Assembly: GCA_010084195.1 (NCBI GenBank)
Contig: RGPS01000019.1
Location: 1-47,099, forward strand
Direction of reading: 5' to 3'
Length of the DNA: 47,099 nt
DNA from: Terriglobia bacterium
Lineage (GTDB): Bacteria > Acidobacteriota > Terriglobia > Bryobacterales > Bryobacteraceae
Below, piece by piece: positions 1 through 7,299 of the stretch; within the stretch, counting starts at the first letter, position 1, and each line of letters begins with the position of its first letter. The notes beneath the pieces are model-generated. The model saw nothing but the letters and a program-made list of their open reading frames with translations. It searched no databases and had not been told where the DNA came from. Made by a program: the position numbers and the translations under genes.

Positions 1-285
1 ATCCGGGTCGGTGGCAATGTGCAGCAGGCGAACCTGATCCGTCAGCCGAAGCCCGTATATCCCCCGCTGGCGAAAGCCGCCCGCGTTCAGGGAACGGTTA
101 AGTTCGAGGCCGAAATCGGTAAGGACGGAACCATTCAGAATCTCAAAATGATCAGCGGCCCGCCCCTTCTGGTGCAGGCGGCCATGCAGGCTGTACAACA
201 GTGGCAGTACAAGCCCACCCTCCTCAACGGGGAGCCGGTGGTTGTCATCACCACAATCGACGTCAACTTCACGCTTAGCCAGTAG
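1..285 (+). CDS. tonB: TonB C-terminal domain, 5'-truncated by window edge
   Basis: This is the C-terminal end of an energy transducer of the TonB family; the N-terminal membrane anchor and proline-rich spacer lie outside the window. The open frame runs in from base 1 with no start needed. The visible 94 residues are one TonB_C domain: the segment with PVYPPLAKAARVQG, the GKDGTIQNL turn and the terminal strand with VITTIDVNFTLSQ are typical of acidobacterial TonB proteins. It would sit in the inner membrane, span the periplasm and pass proton-motive-force energy from ExbB/ExbD to outer-membrane receptors. ExbB and two ExbD genes follow on the same strand, which supports the call. Confidence 0.9.
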   Translation: MRVGGNVQQANLIRQPKPVYPPLAKAARVQGTVKFEAEIGKDGTIQNLKMISGPPLLVQAAMQAVQQWQYKPTLLNGEPVVVITTIDVNFTLSQ

Positions 286-367
286 TTCCGAGGTTGGCTG
301 GTTTTATTCCAGTAACACAAGACTGCAGTACCACTAACTTAAATCAACTCGCAGGAGAATAAACACA

Positions 368-1108
368 ATGCTTTTACAGATGCAGATTTGGGCACTCATG
401 CTATTGCAGGAATCCGGAGCACCCGGTTGGGACTTCCGTCACCTCTGGATGCAGATGGGTGGCCTGGCCAAAGGTGTCGTTATCATCATGTTCCTTATGT
501 CAGCCTGGTCGATTGGTGTCATGATCGATCGTCTGATGGCGTTCAACGCGGCGCGTAAGCAGAGCCGCCAGTTCGCCCCCGCCGTCGCCGGCGCTCTCCG
601 TGAAGGAAAGCTCGACGAGGCCATTAAGATTGCTGATCGTTTCAAGAAGAGCCACCTCGCCAAGGTCGTTGTTGCAGGCCTCCAGGAATTCAACGCCCAC
701 CAGGGTAGTGCAGAAATCTCGGGCGAAGAAATCGAAGCCTCCAAGCGTGCCCTCGAACGCGCCGAAGCCATCGTCCACGCTGAACTCAAGCGCGGCGTCA
801 GTGCTCTGGCCACCATCGGTTCCACTGCTCCCTTCGTCGGCCTGTTCGGTACGGTCGTCGGTATCATCAATGCTTTCAAAACGATGGCTGCGGAAAAGAC
901 CCCCGGTATCGGCGCGATCGCCGGTGGTATTTCGGAAGCGCTCGTCACCACCGCTATCGGTCTGTTCGTCGCCGTTCCCGCCGTCTGGATGTTCAACTAC
1001 TTCACGGGCCGTTGCGATGCCTTCGACGTGGAAATGGGCAACTCCAGTTCCGAACTCGTTGATTACTTCCTGAAGCGCGCGCAGGCCCGTTCGGCCTCAC
1101 GCAAGTAA
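368..1108 (+). CDS. exbB: MotA/TolQ/ExbB proton channel protein
   Basis: Inner-membrane channel subunit of the TonB motor, 246 aa. Three hydrophobic segments are visible at about residues 34-56, 142-165 and 180-205, with the large cytoplasmic domain between the first two, as in the ExbB/TolQ family. The segment around STAPFVGLFGTVVGIINAF (about 150-168) is the conserved MotA_ExbB signature. The ATG at 368 has a good AGGAG ribosome site about 10 nt upstream. It lies 82 nt after the tonB end and before two exbD genes, so it is probably one operon. TolQ is the alternative, but no tolB/pal genes are next to it. Confidence 0.93.
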   Translation: MLLQMQIWALMLLQESGAPGWDFRHLWMQMGGLAKGVVIIMFLMSAWSIGVMIDRLMAFNAARKQSRQFAPAVAGALREGKLDEAIKIADRFKKSHLAKVVVAGLQEFNAHQGSAEISGEEIEASKRALERAEAIVHAELKRGVSALATIGSTAPFVGLFGTVVGIINAFKTMAAEKTPGIGAIAGGISEALVTTAIGLFVAVPAVWMFNYFTGRCDAFDVEMGNSSSELVDYFLKRAQARSASRK

Positions 1109-1146
1109 GTAACGCGGAGCTTTTCGCGAGTTGATTTCGAACCTGT

Positions 1147-1197
1147 CGCAGCGCACAACTGGCGTGCGCTGCGGCAAGAGTTCGGCCCCGGACTCTT
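1147..1197 (+). other. Two consecutive RNA hairpins between exbB and exbD
   Basis: The 124-nt gap holds a perfect 10-bp stem (1147-1156 with 1164-1173, 7-nt loop) and right after it a 9-bp stem with one G-U pair (1176-1184 with 1189-1197, 4-nt loop). No U-tract follows, so neither is a classical terminator. Such structures could protect the 3' end of a processed exbB mRNA or slow transcription before exbD. This role is inferred. Confidence 0.6.
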
Positions 1198-1232
1198 AAG
1201 GTCCCGGGCAAAATAATCAGGAGAAACCGGAA

Positions 1233-1682
1233 ATGGAAAAAAAGAAAGCGGCACCACCCGTAGCCGACATCAACGTAACCCCGATGGTCGACGTCATGCT
1301 CGTCGTGCTGATCATCTTCATGGTCATCACGCCCATGCTCTCAAAGAGTATCCCGGTGGATCTGGCCCTCACCCGCAATCCTGTTACCATGCCGGACGCG
1401 GATAAGGAAGACTCCATCATCGTGGCAATCACCCGTGATGGCCAGACCTTCCTCAGCCCCGGCTTAAAGAAAATGGAGCCAAGTGATCTGGCTCCGGCTG
1501 TGAAAGAACTGCTGTCCGGTCGCCCCAGCAAAATGGTCTATATTAAGGCGGACGCACGGTCCAAGTACGAAAGAGTTGAAGAAGTCGTCGACAACCTGCG
1601 TGCAGGTAGTGTCGATGAAGTTGGTTTGCTGACTGAACAGGTGCTCGACACACGACGCCTCGACAAGATGCAGACCAAGTAG
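1233..1682 (+). CDS. exbD: ExbD/TolR biopolymer transport protein, first copy
   Basis: 149-aa ExbD/TolR-family protein. A short cytoplasmic N-terminus precedes a single membrane helix at about residues 14-36 containing the essential aspartate in the VTPMVDVMLVVLIIFM stretch, followed by a periplasmic domain of about 110 residues. It partners ExbB to couple proton flow to TonB. The ATG at 1233 is preceded by AGGAGA about 9 nt away. Two different ExbD proteins in series are common in Acidobacteriota and Bacteroidota. This copy has the longer, lysine-rich periplasmic part. Confidence 0.92.
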   Translation: MEKKKAAPPVADINVTPMVDVMLVVLIIFMVITPMLSKSIPVDLALTRNPVTMPDADKEDSIIVAITRDGQTFLSPGLKKMEPSDLAPAVKELLSGRPSKMVYIKADARSKYERVEEVVDNLRAGSVDEVGLLTEQVLDTRRLDKMQTK

Positions 1683-1703
1683 TCGCCCCAGTTCTGATAG
1701 AGG

Positions 1704-1721
1704 CCTGCGCCGACGCGCAGG
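1704..1721 (+). other. RNA hairpin between the two exbD genes
   Basis: Perfect 7-bp stem (1704-1710 with 1715-1721) closed by a CGAC loop. It is followed by AU-rich sequence and the AGGAG ribosome site of the next gene. No U-tract, so it is probably an mRNA stability or processing element rather than a terminator. Confidence 0.5.
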
Positions 1722-1755
1722 TGAACCCGAGAAATTTTTAAGGAGCTTTTGACCT

Positions 1756-2181
1756 ATGTCCATGGCAGTTGGCGGTGGTGGTGGAGTAAAGAGCGACGTC
1801 AACATGACGCCGATGATCGACATTCTGCTGGTGCTGCTTATCATTTTTATGGCGATTTCGCCGGTGTCTCCGCATGGTCTGGACGCTCTCGCGCCCCAGC
1901 CCCCGCCGCCGAATGCGCCGCAGAATCAGGCTGATGATCGCACAGTTGTGATCGTCATTGATAAGCTGGGTGGTCTGAAGATCAACCAGGAAGACAGCGA
2001 CTGGAACAGGCTGGAAGAGCGTCTTATTGACATCTTCAAGACCCGTGCCGAGAAAGTTGTCTTCGTGAAAGGCGATCCGGAACTGGAGTTTCAGGTTGTG
2101 GCGCGAGCCATCGACACGGCGCACTCCGCCGGCATCGACAAGGTTGGTCTTATGACCCCGAAAGTGGAGGAAGGCAAGTAA
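1756..2181 (+). CDS. exbD: ExbD/TolR biopolymer transport protein, second copy
   Basis: 141-aa ExbD/TolR-family protein. A glycine-rich N-terminus (MSMAVGGGGG) precedes the membrane helix with the conserved aspartate in MTPMIDILLVLLIIFMA (about residues 16-33), then a proline-rich linker (QPPPPNAPQ) and a periplasmic domain. The proline linker distinguishes it from the first ExbD and may let it reach a different partner (inference). The start has AAGGAG about 10 nt upstream. The stop TAA shares its last A with the ATG of the following TPR gene, so translation of the two is probably coupled. Confidence 0.92.
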   Translation: MSMAVGGGGGVKSDVNMTPMIDILLVLLIIFMAISPVSPHGLDALAPQPPPPNAPQNQADDRTVVIVIDKLGGLKINQEDSDWNRLEERLIDIFKTRAEKVVFVKGDPELEFQVVARAIDTAHSAGIDKVGLMTPKVEEGK

Positions 2182-3026
2182 TGACTGGCATCAATTCAAG
2201 CCGCCTTGCGTTCAGCCGCACTACCCTAAGCAAGTTGCGCAGAGCCACTGCGGTCATCATGATCGCCGGCTTCGCCATCTTCGCCTCTGGTTGCGACAAG
2301 CTGAAGGCCCGCGACAACATCAATTCCGGCACCGCAGCCTTCAAAGCCGGACGTTTCCCGGAAGCGGCCGATCACTTCAAGTTGGCAGTGGAGCTTGACC
2401 CCAGTATCCCCAACATCCGCATCTACCTCGCGACTGCTTACATTCAGCAGTACATTCCCGGCACCGAAACGGCTGAGAACAAGAAGTATGCAGATGCTGC
2501 GATGGCGGAACTCAACAAGACGCTCGAAGGGGACCCGAAGAACTCTCTCGCCACAGCCTACATCGCGAACCTCTACTACCAGATGAAGGACTTCCCCAAG
2601 GCCCAGGAATGGAACCGCAAGGCAGTCGAACTGGATCCCAAAGATAAGGGTGCTCTTTACACCCTCGGTGTGATTCCGTGGACGCAGTTTGTCGGTCCAG
2701 ACCGCGAAGCGCGTAACAACTCCAAGATGAAACCGGAAGATCCCGGCCCCATCAAGGACCCCAAGGAACGTGCCGCTCTGAAGGAAAAGTACTGGGCCTC
2801 TCTGACCGAGGGCATTGAGTTCGAAAAACGAGCTCTGGCCGTTGATCCCGAGTATGAGAACGCCATGGCCTACATGAACCTCCTCATTCGCTATCGTGCC
2901 GATCTCCAGGACACCAAGGAACAGTATCAGGCTGACGTCAAGGAAGCCGACGACTGGGTTCAGAAGACTTTGGAAACCACCAAGATCAAGGCAGAACGCA
3001 AAGCCGCCAATCCGAACGCCAAGTAG
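2181..3026 (+). CDS. TPR-repeat lipoprotein
   Basis: 281-aa exported protein. The N-terminus is basic, followed by a hydrophobic stretch ending in FASGC (about residues 28-39), a lipobox, so it is probably a lipoprotein. Tetratricopeptide repeats fill the mature part, for example the motifs AAFKAGRFPEAADHFKLAVELDP and MKDFPKAQEWNRKAVELDP read in separate repeats. It overlaps the second exbD by one base and is therefore a likely operon member. A scaffold or receptor-assembly role beside the TonB motor is inferred. It is paralogous to the next gene: both carry an ADPGP/EDPGP-like insert, a GIEFE motif and a closing RADL motif. Confidence 0.85.
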   Translation: MTGINSSRLAFSRTTLSKLRRATAVIMIAGFAIFASGCDKLKARDNINSGTAAFKAGRFPEAADHFKLAVELDPSIPNIRIYLATAYIQQYIPGTETAENKKYADAAMAELNKTLEGDPKNSLATAYIANLYYQMKDFPKAQEWNRKAVELDPKDKGALYTLGVIPWTQFVGPDREARNNSKMKPEDPGPIKDPKERAALKEKYWASLTEGIEFEKRALAVDPEYENAMAYMNLLIRYRADLQDTKEQYQADVKEADDWVQKTLETTKIKAERKAANPNAK

Positions 3027-3060
3027 TTTCGGGTTCAGGTCTTTTCAAGTTGATGTTTTC

Positions 3061-3094
3061 AAAAGGGACGTCCGGTTCGCCGGGCGTCCCTTTT
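3061..3094 (+). terminator. Rho-independent terminator after the TonB-ExbBD-TPR operon
   Basis: A 15-bp stem (3061-3075 with 3080-3094, one G-T pair) closed by a TTCG tetraloop. The 5' arm begins with AAAA and the 3' arm ends in TTTT, so it can also act on the opposite strand. It lies 35 nt after the TPR lipoprotein stop. Confidence 0.9.
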
Positions 3095-3108
3095 GTATTG
3101 GTATCCGC

Positions 3109-3114
3109 TATCCT
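3109..3114 (+). promoter_or_regulatory. Putative -10 box TATCCT before the second TPR gene
   Basis: TATCCT ends 11 nt before the ATG at 3126 and lies just after the terminator. No ribosome site is visible, so the transcript would be almost leaderless. The same hexamer recurs at 11918, 15034, 21863 and 23290. Confidence 0.45.
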
Positions 3115-3125
3115 GAAGCTCTTAG

Positions 3126-3899
3126 ATGCACCCGATCGCCTTCCACCTTCGATTGATTCTGCTTGCAGTGATCGCCTCCCTCGCGGCCCTCGCTCAACCC
3201 CTTTCCATTGCCGCCCGTGATGCCTTCAACGTTGGTGTTCGCGAATTTCAGGCCGGGCAGTACCAGTCGTCAGCCAAGTCTTTCCAGAAGGCGGTGGAAA
3301 GGGCCCCCACTCTCCTGACTGCCCGGGTTTACCTCGCCACCGCGCTGGTCCACGCCTATGTCCCCGATGACACTTCCACCGAGAACGCGGAAGTGGGCAA
3401 AGCCGCTCTGGCCGCCTGCCAGGAGGTTCTGAATCGGGACGCAGCAAATGTTCCGGCCACTGACTCAATGGCGACCATCTACTTTCAAATGCGCGAGTTC
3501 GTCCGGTCCAGAGAGTGGAACCTGAAAGTCGTCGCGCTGGACCCCGGCAGCAAAAGCTCCCTCTACATGTTGGGTGCCATCTACCTGAGTGAGGTGGGAA
3601 ATGTCATCAGAGACGCCCGCAATTCGCTTGGTATGACAACGGCAGACCCCGGGCCCCTTCGCGACCTCGAGCTGCGCGAACAACTCCGGGTAAAACATCT
3701 GAAGAACATTAATGACGGGATCGAGTTTGAGCGAGCCTGTCTGGCCCTGGACGGCGAATATGCCCGCGCCATGATCACGCTTGCTGATCTCTTGCGGGTT
3801 CGTGCCGATCTGGGAGATGCCTCGGCCTACGCCTCCGATATGACCGAAGTGGCCGACCTGCTCACCCGCGCGGAAAAGGCTGTTGCCGCCGGGAAATAG
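3126..3899 (+). CDS. Secreted TPR-repeat protein, paralogue of the preceding gene
   Basis: 257-aa protein with a signal peptide (hydrophobic LRLILLAVIASLAALA, cleavage about residue 23) but no lipobox cysteine, so probably periplasmic. TPR-like helices follow (AFNVGVREFQAGQYQSSAKS; MREFVRSREWNLKVVALDP). It aligns over its whole length with the lipoprotein at 2181, suggesting a tandem duplication in which one copy lost lipidation. It is separated from the upstream operon by the terminator at 3061 and probably has its own promoter. Function unknown beyond protein interaction. Confidence 0.82.
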   Translation: MHPIAFHLRLILLAVIASLAALAQPLSIAARDAFNVGVREFQAGQYQSSAKSFQKAVERAPTLLTARVYLATALVHAYVPDDTSTENAEVGKAALAACQEVLNRDAANVPATDSMATIYFQMREFVRSREWNLKVVALDPGSKSSLYMLGAIYLSEVGNVIRDARNSLGMTTADPGPLRDLELREQLRVKHLKNINDGIEFERACLALDGEYARAMITLADLLRVRADLGDASAYASDMTEVADLLTRAEKAVAAGK

Positions 3900-3929
3900 C
3901 CAATAGCCGAACCGGCAACTGCAGTTTCC

Positions 3930-3935
3930 TAGAAT
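3930..3935 (+). promoter_or_regulatory. Putative -10 box TAGAAT before rel
   Basis: TAGAAT ends 6 nt before the GTG start at 3942, so transcription would begin at about the start codon. The same hexamer lies 5 nt before the DUF1844 gene on the other strand (36329-36334). Confidence 0.4.
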
Positions 3936-3941
3936 GAAAGG

Positions 3942-6203
3942 GTGGAGCCGACGGCAATACATTCGGAACCCTCACTCGACGGTATCGATGTCGCTGACCT
4001 GCCAGCGGTCTACGAAGGCCTTGCGCCGCCGCCGCCCGAACCCTCCACGCTGGCCGAATTGATTACTATCTTTCGCGAAGCTCGTCCGAAAGATGATTTT
4101 GCCGTCATCGAAAAAGCCTACGCTTTTGCCGAACGCTGCCACGCCGGGCAACTTCGCGCCTCGGGCGAACCCTACATCCTCCATCCTCTGGCCGTAGCCT
4201 GCATCCTCGCAGGTATGAGAATGGACGCCGTCAGCGTGGTCACCGGCCTGCTGCACGACGTCGTGGAAGATACCTCCGCCACCAGCGCTGAGGTCCAGAA
4301 AGCCTTCGGTGATGAAGTCGCGCGCTGTGTCGATGGCGTGACCAAACTGAGCAAGATCGAATTCTCATCTGCCGAGGAGCGGCAGGCCGAAAACTATCGC
4401 AAGATGCTCCTCGCGATGGTCAATGATGTCCGAGTCATCATCGTCAAACTGGCAGATCGACTCCACAACATGCGGACACTGGCCGCTCTCAGCCCCGAAC
4501 GCAGGGAGCGGATTTCCAAAGAGACGCTGGAGATCTTTGCTCCTATCGCCCACCGCCTCGGCATGGGCAAAGTCCGTGGAGAACTGGAGGACCTCGCGTT
4601 CCGGCACCGTGACTCCGAGGCCTTTGCGGAAGTCTCCCGAACGATCGACACGCAGCAAGCCGCCAATGAACGCTACATCGACAACATGCGAAAGACCGTC
4701 GAAGCGGAGTTGCGGCGTGAAGGCATTCCGGCGCGTGTCGAGGGGCGGGTTAAGCGCGCGTTCTCGGTCTACCAAAAGCTGATCCGGCAGAAGATATCCC
4801 TCGACCAGGTCTACGACATTCTTGCCCTCCGGATCATTACGGATTCCGTAAAAAACTGCTATGGTGCGCTCGGCGTCATCCACCACGAGTGGCGCCCGGT
4901 GCCCGGTCGGATCAAAGACTTCATCGCGATGCCGCGCCCGAACCTCTATCAGTCGCTGCACACGTCGGTGGTCGGGCCGGAGGGCAAGCACTGCGAGATC
5001 CAGATCCGGACGGAGGAAATGCACCGCATCGCAGAAGAAGGCATTGCGGCTCACTGGAAGTACAAAGAGGGGACCCGCGGTGCGCAGGATGACCAGCGTA
5101 TCGCCTGGTTGCGCCAGCTTGTCGAGTGGCAGCGCGACATGCAGGACTCCAACGACTTCACCTCCACCCTCAAGCTGGACCTTTTCCCCGAGGAAGTCTA
5201 CTGCTTCACACCTAAGGGCCGTGTCATCGTCCTTCCCACCGGCTCCAGCCCCATCGATTTTGCGTATGCGGTGCACTCTGAAGTCGGCAATACCTGTATC
5301 GGGGCCCGTATCAACGCCCGTATCGTGCCGCTGCGCAGTACGCTTCACAACGGTGATGTGGTCGATATCATCACCCAGCCCGGCCATCTGCCAGGCAAGG
5401 ACTGGCTGGGTTTTGCCAAGACCTCACGCGCCCGCAACAAAATCAAGCACATTATCAATACCAATGAGCGTGAGCGGGCAATCGAGATTGGCGAGAAGTT
5501 CCTCGAAAAAGAAGCCCGCCGCCTGGGTGTGTCACTGTCCCGTATTCCCAAGGCCGCTTTTGAAGCGGTTGCTGCCGAATATGGGATGAGCAAGCTGGAG
5601 GATCTCCATGCAGCTCTCGGCTACGGCAAGTTCTCCGCTCGCCAGGTCCTGCAGAAGTGTGTACCCGACCTGGCCCCGGAGCCTGCGCCCGCCCCCGTCG
5701 TCCCGGAGAATCCCCAGTCTCCCGCCCGCACCAGTGCCGCAGCAGATGACGCCGTTATCCGCGTCACGGGTATTGATGATGTGATGGTCTACCGGGCCAA
5801 ATGCTGCAACCCCATCAAGGGCGACTCCATCGTCGGCTATGTCACCCGGGGGAAGGGCATTGCGGTGCATTCCCGCGCCTGCAGCAATGTGCAGAACCTG
5901 ATGTACGAGTCCGAGCGCCGCATCGAAGTGGAATGGGAGCGCGCCGCCACCGAGGACTTCGCCGTGCATCTCGTCGTGAAGACGGATGACCGCCCGGGGC
6001 TCCTGCACCAGATCACCAGTATTCTCCACAACGAAAACAGCAATGTCCGCAGTCTGGAAGCCCGCACCGATTACTCTTCCAGTGGCGATTCTGCCTCCAT
6101 CGAAATGACTATCGACGTCCGCGACAAAAAACAGCTGGAAAAGCTGTGCGGCGCCATTCGCCGAATCTCCGGCGTTCGCGATGTCGAGCGAACCCACCAG
6201 TAA
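3942..6203 (+). CDS. rel: Bifunctional (p)ppGpp synthetase/hydrolase (Rel/SpoT)
   Basis: 753-aa long RSH enzyme that makes and degrades (p)ppGpp in the stringent response. Domains in order: HD hydrolase (about 55-200) with H105-D106 in LLHDVVEDT and the ADRLHNMRTL motif; synthetase (about 245-365) with RIKD at 323-326, the basic motif of bifunctional Rel rather than the acidic motif of RelA; TGS (about 405-465); a zinc-finger-like part with AKCCNPIKGD (about 620-650); and a C-terminal ACT domain (about 675-745). Hydrolase and synthetase residues both look intact. The start is GTG; an ATG 8 nt upstream is out of frame. As no second RSH gene is in view, it may be the only long RSH. Confidence 0.96.
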   Translation: MEPTAIHSEPSLDGIDVADLPAVYEGLAPPPPEPSTLAELITIFREARPKDDFAVIEKAYAFAERCHAGQLRASGEPYILHPLAVACILAGMRMDAVSVVTGLLHDVVEDTSATSAEVQKAFGDEVARCVDGVTKLSKIEFSSAEERQAENYRKMLLAMVNDVRVIIVKLADRLHNMRTLAALSPERRERISKETLEIFAPIAHRLGMGKVRGELEDLAFRHRDSEAFAEVSRTIDTQQAANERYIDNMRKTVEAELRREGIPARVEGRVKRAFSVYQKLIRQKISLDQVYDILALRIITDSVKNCYGALGVIHHEWRPVPGRIKDFIAMPRPNLYQSLHTSVVGPEGKHCEIQIRTEEMHRIAEEGIAAHWKYKEGTRGAQDDQRIAWLRQLVEWQRDMQDSNDFTSTLKLDLFPEEVYCFTPKGRVIVLPTGSSPIDFAYAVHSEVGNTCIGARINARIVPLRSTLHNGDVVDIITQPGHLPGKDWLGFAKTSRARNKIKHIINTNERERAIEIGEKFLEKEARRLGVSLSRIPKAAFEAVAAEYGMSKLEDLHAALGYGKFSARQVLQKCVPDLAPEPAPAPVVPENPQSPARTSAAADDAVIRVTGIDDVMVYRAKCCNPIKGDSIVGYVTRGKGIAVHSRACSNVQNLMYESERRIEVEWERAATEDFAVHLVVKTDDRPGLLHQITSILHNENSNVRSLEARTDYSSSGDSASIEMTIDVRDKKQLEKLCGAIRRISGVRDVERTHQ

Positions 6204-6226
6204 CCAGCCTGATCACAAACCTCCCT

Positions 6227-6595
6227 ATGTCTGATACCCGCGCCGCAATTCACGAAGCCACCCCCGAACACATCGCCATTTCGAAATCAAAGGGCATCAT
6301 CATCGACTGGAAAGGTGGGCACCAAAGTTCCTTCGATGTTGTCTACCTTCGTGACTGGTGCCCCTGTGCCGGCTGCACAGGGTCGCATGGCACCACGCCC
6401 CGGCCCAAAGCTTCCGCGTCCGCCCCCAACCCATTTCAGATGTTCCAGCCACGGCTGAAAATGCTTGCCGTGGAACCGGTTGGGAACTACGCGGTTCGGA
6501 TAGAATGGAGCGACGGGCACAACACCGGGATCTATTCGTGGACGCACCTCCGGACTGTTTGCCCCTGCGAGAGCTGTCAATCGGGAAAGGCCTGA
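6227..6595 (+). CDS. DUF971 (GBBH-like N-terminal domain) protein
   Basis: 122-aa protein matching the DUF971 family, whose fold is the N-terminal domain of gamma-butyrobetaine hydroxylase. Two cysteine pairs stand out: CPCAGC near residue 46 and CPCESC near the C-terminus, plus the paired motif WKGGHQSSFDVVYLRDWCP. These could bind zinc or an Fe-S cluster. The ATG at 6227 was chosen because upstream sequence in this frame lies inside rel and is not conserved-looking. It ends 5 nt before the response regulator. DUF971 proteins are often near Fe-S cluster or Mrp-type genes, but none is visible here, so its job is open. Confidence 0.85.
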   Translation: MSDTRAAIHEATPEHIAISKSKGIIIDWKGGHQSSFDVVYLRDWCPCAGCTGSHGTTPRPKASASAPNPFQMFQPRLKMLAVEPVGNYAVRIEWSDGHNTGIYSWTHLRTVCPCESCQSGKA

Positions 6596-6600
6596 CACAT

Positions 6601-7299
6601 ATGCCCAGCCGTATCGCCATCGTGGAGGACGAAGTGGAACTCGCCTCCCTCATTGAGTACAACCTCACCCGCGGTGGGTTTCAGACGCGCGTTTTTCCCG
6701 GTTCGGAAGGCACCATTAAAGAGCTGGAAGCCTGGCGCCCGGACCTGATTGTCCTCGATGTCATGCTGCCCGGCCAGGACGGTTTCGAAATTTGTCGGAA
6801 ACTGCGCCAGACCGGGCCACTCAGCATCACCCCCATCCTGTTTCTTACCGCCCGCTCCGACGAGGTAGATCGTGTTCTGGGCCTCGAAATCGGGGGCGAC
6901 GACTACATCACGAAACCCTTTAGCCCCCGTGAATTGCTCGCCCGGATCAAGGCCCATCTCCGCAGAATCGAAGGTGGTGCTCCCGCTAAATCCACAGAAC
7001 TGCTGGTCGGGCCGTTCCGCGTCGATACAGCTGCGCGTCGCGTCTTCCGCAACTCCGTCGAGCTGGAGCTGACGTCAACCGAGTACCGCCTTCTTGAGTT
7101 CTTTCTTGCTCATCCGGCTCATGCCTGGTCTCGGGAGGACCTGCTGCGCGAGGTCTGGGGCGAACAGCATTTCGTTACCCCTCGCACGGTGGATGTCCAT
7201 ATTCGGCGCCTGCGTGAACAAATTGAAACCCAGCCCGATGAACCCGTCTACCTCGTTACCGTACGCGGTTTCGGCTACCGTTTCGAGTTGGCCGTCTAG
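6601..7299 (+). CDS. OmpR/PhoB-family response regulator
   Basis: 232-aa DNA-binding response regulator. The receiver domain (about 3-120) has the acidic pair in IVEDE, the phosphoacceptor D53 in VLDVMLPG and the lysine in GDDYITKPFS. The C-terminal winged helix (about 135-230) carries LTSTEYRLLEFF and RTVDVHIRRLREQIE, with the final GFGYRF strand. The frame is open upstream to 6358, but that part lies inside the DUF971 gene; the ATG at 6601 gives the family's normal length. It overlaps the sensor kinase by one base. It resembles PhoB, but no pst/phoU genes are seen, so a phosphate role is unproven. Confidence 0.93.
   Translation: MPSRIAIVEDEVELASLIEYNLTRGGFQTRVFPGSEGTIKELEAWRPDLIVLDVMLPGQDGFEICRKLRQTGPLSITPILFLTARSDEVDRVLGLEIGGDDYITKPFSPRELLARIKAHLRRIEGGAPAKSTELLVGPFRVDTAARRVFRNSVELELTSTEYRLLEFFLAHPAHAWSREDLLREVWGEQHFVTPRTVDVHIRRLREQIETQPDEPVYLVTVRGFGYRFELAV

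Noticed and set aside
4365-5387. 340-codon frame antisense to rel
   Set aside because: Overlaps the best conserved part of rel and looks like a reverse-frame artefact.
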